NCBI RefSeq assembly: GCF_030161635.1
Contig: NZ_BSUO01000001.1
Span: forward strand, 1,531,199 to 1,595,198
DNA from: Mobilicoccus caccae
Lineage (GTDB): Bacteria; Actinomycetota; Actinomycetes; Actinomycetales; Dermatophilaceae
Reading direction: 5' to 3'
Length of the DNA: 64,000 bases
The notes beneath the pieces were generated by a model. The model had not been told where the DNA came from, ran no database searches, and was given only the letters and a program-made list of their open reading frames with translations. The position numbers and the translations under genes are program-made. Of the stretch, positions 61,838 to 64,000 are shown in pieces. The stretch's first letter is position 1. Each line of letters begins with the position of its first letter.

Positions 61838-62974
61838 ATGCTCTACCAGACCCACGCTCGCATCCACTTGGACGCGATCCGGCACAACCTCACCGGCATC
61901 CGCGAGGCGGCCGGGGACGCGCAGGTGCTCATGGCGGTCAAGGCGGACGCCTACGGGCACGGCGCGCCCGCGGTGGCCCGGGACGTGGAGGCGGCCGGCC
62001 TCGTCGACCGGTTCGGGGTGGCCACGGTCCCCGAGGGGATCGAGCTGCGCGAGGCCGGGGTGCGGCTGCCGATCCTCAAGCTCTCACACGCCTTCCCCGA
62101 GGAGGTCGACGCCGCGCTCGAGGCCGACCTCGAACTGGCCGTCGTCGACCAGGACGGTGTCGAGGCGGTCGAACGGGCCGCCGAGAGCCGTGGGATCACC
62201 GCGCCGGTGCACCTCAAGGTCGACACCGGCATGGGGCGCATCGGTGTCCGCCCCGACGCCGCGGTCGACCTGGCGGCGCGGATCGAGGAGTCCCCGCACC
62301 TGCACCTGCTCGGCGTGTTCACCCACTGCCCGGTGAGCGACGCCCCCGCCCAGGACGTGTTCACCGGGGGACAGATCCGCCTGTTCACCGAGACCGTCCA
62401 GGCGATCGAGGCCCGCGTCGGCCGGTCCATCGAGTTGGTCCACATGGCCAATTCCGGTGCGGTGCTGGGCCACCCGGACGCGTACTTCACCATGGTGCGC
62501 CCCGGCATCATGACGTACGGCTACTACCCGGACGCGACGACGCCGCACTCGATCGACCTGCGACCGGCGGTCACCTGGTCCACGCGCATCTCCTTCGTCA
62601 AGCAGGTGCGGGCGGGGGAGACCGTCGGCTACGGCCGCACTTGGACCGCGGATCGCGACACCTGGGTGGGCACGATCCCCGTGGGGTACGGCGACGGGTA
62701 CGACCGCCACCTGAGCAACCGCGGCACGGTCCTCGTGGGCGGTCGGCGCCTGCCGATCGTCGGACGGGTCTGCATGGACCAGTCGATGATCGACCTCGGG
62801 CCGGAGCCGAGCGCGCGGGTGGGCGACGAGGTCCTCCTGCTCGGCACGAGCGGATCGGAGTCCTACACCGCCTCCGACATGGCGGCCGACCTCGGCACGA
62901 TCAGCTACGAGATCACGTGCTCGATGGCCGGGCGGGTCACGCGCGTGTACACCGGGGCGCACGCCGACGACTGA
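61838..62974 (+). CDS. alr: Alanine racemase
   Basis: 378-residue classical alanine racemase. The PLP lysine is K35 in MAVKADAYGHG; the second catalytic base, a tyrosine near residue 265, is in GETVGYGRTW; HLKVDTGMGRIGV, HMANSGAVLG and GRVCMDQSMIDLG are also conserved. It follows orr by 40 bp with a GCAGGAGAG site and reads in the same direction, so it is probably the last gene of the ornithine operon. There it would turn the D-alanine made by OrtAB into L-alanine. Whether it also serves the cell wall depends on whether another alr exists outside the window; the usual actinobacterial alr neighbours (tsaE, tsaB) are absent here. Confidence 0.92.
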   Translation: MLYQTHARIHLDAIRHNLTGIREAAGDAQVLMAVKADAYGHGAPAVARDVEAAGLVDRFGVATVPEGIELREAGVRLPILKLSHAFPEEVDAALEADLELAVVDQDGVEAVERAAESRGITAPVHLKVDTGMGRIGVRPDAAVDLAARIEESPHLHLLGVFTHCPVSDAPAQDVFTGGQIRLFTETVQAIEARVGRSIELVHMANSGAVLGHPDAYFTMVRPGIMTYGYYPDATTPHSIDLRPAVTWSTRISFVKQVRAGETVGYGRTWTADRDTWVGTIPVGYGDGYDRHLSNRGTVLVGGRRLPIVGRVCMDQSMIDLGPEPSARVGDEVLLLGTSGSESYTASDMAADLGTISYEITCSMAGRVTRVYTGAHADD

Positions 62975-63041
62975 GGGGCGAGGCGCCCGCTGAGGTGCAT
63001 CGCGGCACGTCGTGGCGTTCCACCTGGGAGAGCGGGCCCGA

Positions 63042-63047
63042 TAGCCT
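63042..63047 (+). promoter_or_regulatory. Candidate -10 box of acyl-CoA ligase gene
   Basis: TAGCCT, 31 nt before the ATG at 63079, in the 104-bp gap after alr. The -35 region is poor (TTCCAC at 63018-63023, spacing 18). Confidence 0.3.
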
Positions 63048-63078
63048 GCGGGTTCAGTCCTCGACAAGGGAGTCGCCC

Positions 63079-64000
63079 ATGAACCTCGCGCAGAACCTCG
63101 CCCGTACGGCCGCCGAACGGCCCGACGTCGTCGCCCTCAAGCACGACGACGACCTCTGGAGCTTCGCTCGTCTCGCGGACGCCTCGGCCCGGTTCGCCGC
63201 CCATCTGCGCAGCCGCGGAGTGGCTCCGGGCGACCGGGTGGCCCTGAGCCTGCCCAACATCCCGGCCTTCGCGGTCGTCTACTACGGCGCCCTGTCGGTC
63301 GGTGCGGTCATCGTGCCGATGAACCCGCTGTTCAAGCCGCGCGAGGTCACGTTCTACCTGCAGGACGCCGGCGTGCGCCTGCTCGTGTGCCTGCCCGGGT
63401 CCGACGCGGCGGAGGCCGCGGCCTCGCTCGACATCGACGTGATTCCCGTGGACACGCTGCCCGGCCTCCTCGCCGAGACCGAGCCCGACCACCGCATCGA
63501 GGAGGCCGACGACGAGGACACCGCGGTCCTGCTCTACACCTCCGGGACGACCGGCTCGCCCAAGGGCGCCGAGCTGCGCCACCGCAACCTGGAGTCCAAC
63601 CAGCGCGTCACCGGCGAGACGCTCATGGAGGCGACCGAGGGCGACGTGGTCATGGGGTGTCTGCCCCTGTTCCACGTCTTCGGCATGACGTGCGCCATGA
63701 ACATGGCGATCTCGGCGGGCGTCACGCTCACGCTCATCCCGCGTTTCGAGCCCAAGAAGGCCCTGGAGATGCTCGGCCGTGACGGGGTGACGATCTTCAT
63801 CGGCGTCCCGACGATGTACGGGGCCCTGCTGGCGGCCTCCGAGGGGGTGGACGCCCTCGACGTCGGCTCGCTGCGTCTGTGCATCAGCGGCGGGTCGTCC
63901 ATGCCGGTCGAGCTGATGAAGCGGTTCGAGCAGCGCTTCGACTGCGTCATCCTCGAGGGCTACGGACTCTCGGAGACCTCACCGGTCGCCTCGTTCAACC
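63079..64000 (+). CDS. AMP-forming acyl-CoA ligase, cut by window end
   Basis: The first 307 residues of an adenylate-forming enzyme, open to the window edge. The ATP-binding P-loop is LLYTSGTTGSPKGAELRHRNL near residue 152-172, with CLPLFHVFGMTCAMN and VTIFIGVPTMYGALL; the adenylate motif EGYGLSETSP ends the visible part. It resembles long-chain fatty acid-CoA ligases, though shorter-chain or aromatic acids are possible. The ATG follows AGGGAG by 7 nt. It lies in the same direction as alr but has its own possible promoter, so membership of the ornithine operon is doubtful. Confidence 0.88.
   Translation, partial: MNLAQNLARTAAERPDVVALKHDDDLWSFARLADASARFAAHLRSRGVAPGDRVALSLPNIPAFAVVYYGALSVGAVIVPMNPLFKPREVTFYLQDAGVRLLVCLPGSDAAEAAASLDIDVIPVDTLPGLLAETEPDHRIEEADDEDTAVLLYTSGTTGSPKGAELRHRNLESNQRVTGETLMEATEGDVVMGCLPLFHVFGMTCAMNMAISAGVTLTLIPRFEPKKALEMLGRDGVTIFIGVPTMYGALLAASEGVDALDVGSLRLCISGGSSMPVELMKRFEQRFDCVILEGYGLSETSPVASFN

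Noticed and set aside
53583-63060. Ornithine operon as a recently acquired mobile island
   Set aside because: No tRNA, integrase, transposase or flanking direct repeats, and codon use by eye equals that of neighbours. Old transfer cannot be excluded.
63079-64000. Acyl-CoA ligase as part of the ornithine pathway
   Set aside because: It has a 104-bp gap with its own candidate -10 box, and no step of the known pathway needs such an enzyme.

Overview
The window is GC-rich, densely coded DNA from an actinobacterium, probably an aerobic member of the Micrococcales; no rRNA or other marker allows a finer call. Supporting signs are WhiA, the RapZ-YvcK-WhiA block, OpcA beside zwf, a SUF operon headed by a SufR-type regulator, haem A synthesis genes (ctaA/ctaB), very few A/T third positions, many GTG starts, and -10 boxes placed about 7 nt before the start codon, as expected for leaderless transcripts.

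Layout. 0-1.3 kb: interrupted KstD-like flavoprotein (-). 1.4-2.6: coaE fused to a UPF0157 domain. 2.7-4.6: YtrA-type GntR repressor with an ABC ATPase and permease, behind a clear palindromic operator. 4.7-8.0: uvrB, terC. 8.0-11.2 (-): succinyl-CoA:acetate CoA-transferase, RhtA-like exporter, metallo-hydrolase. 11.4-16.5: rtcB, uvrA, Tat-lipoprotein Rieske protein. 16.7-22.3 (-): branched-chain amino-acid ABC transporter livF-G-M-H-K. 22.6-27.7: uvrC-rapZ-yvcK-whiA. 28.0-31.6: gap-pgk-tpiA-secG. 31.6-36.8: GntP permease, self-sufficient cytochrome P450, dienelactone hydrolase (all -), divergent ArsR-type regulator. 36.8-42.7 (-): pentose-phosphate operon tkt-tal-zwf-opcA. 42.9-45.0: ctaB and ctaA, convergent. 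45.1-46.6 (-): ABC-2 exporter. 46.7-53.6: sufR-sufB-sufD-Rieske-sufC-sufS-sufU-sufT. 53.8-63.0: complete ornithine degradation operon (ord-ortA-ortB-oraS-oraE-mutL-like-orr) with an alanine racemase at its end. 63.1 to the end: acyl-CoA ligase, cut by the window edge.

The most notable features are (1) the B12-dependent ornithine aminomutase/thiolase operon, best known from anaerobic clostridia, here with alr placed where it would convert the D-alanine made by the thiolase; (2) three scattered excision-repair genes, uvrA, uvrB and uvrC, that share the same RecA-independent DNA-damage promoter (TTGTCGGTG-N8-TAnnnT) with the start codon always 7 nt after the -10 box; and (3) about ten single-base losses, nearly all in G or C runs, that break otherwise intact housekeeping genes (uvrA twice, uvrC, tkt twice, sufS, opcA, livG, ord, kstD). 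These look like homopolymer undercalls in the assembly, so the broken genes are annotated as whole genes with the break stated. No tRNA, rRNA, insertion sequence, prophage or CRISPR array was seen.
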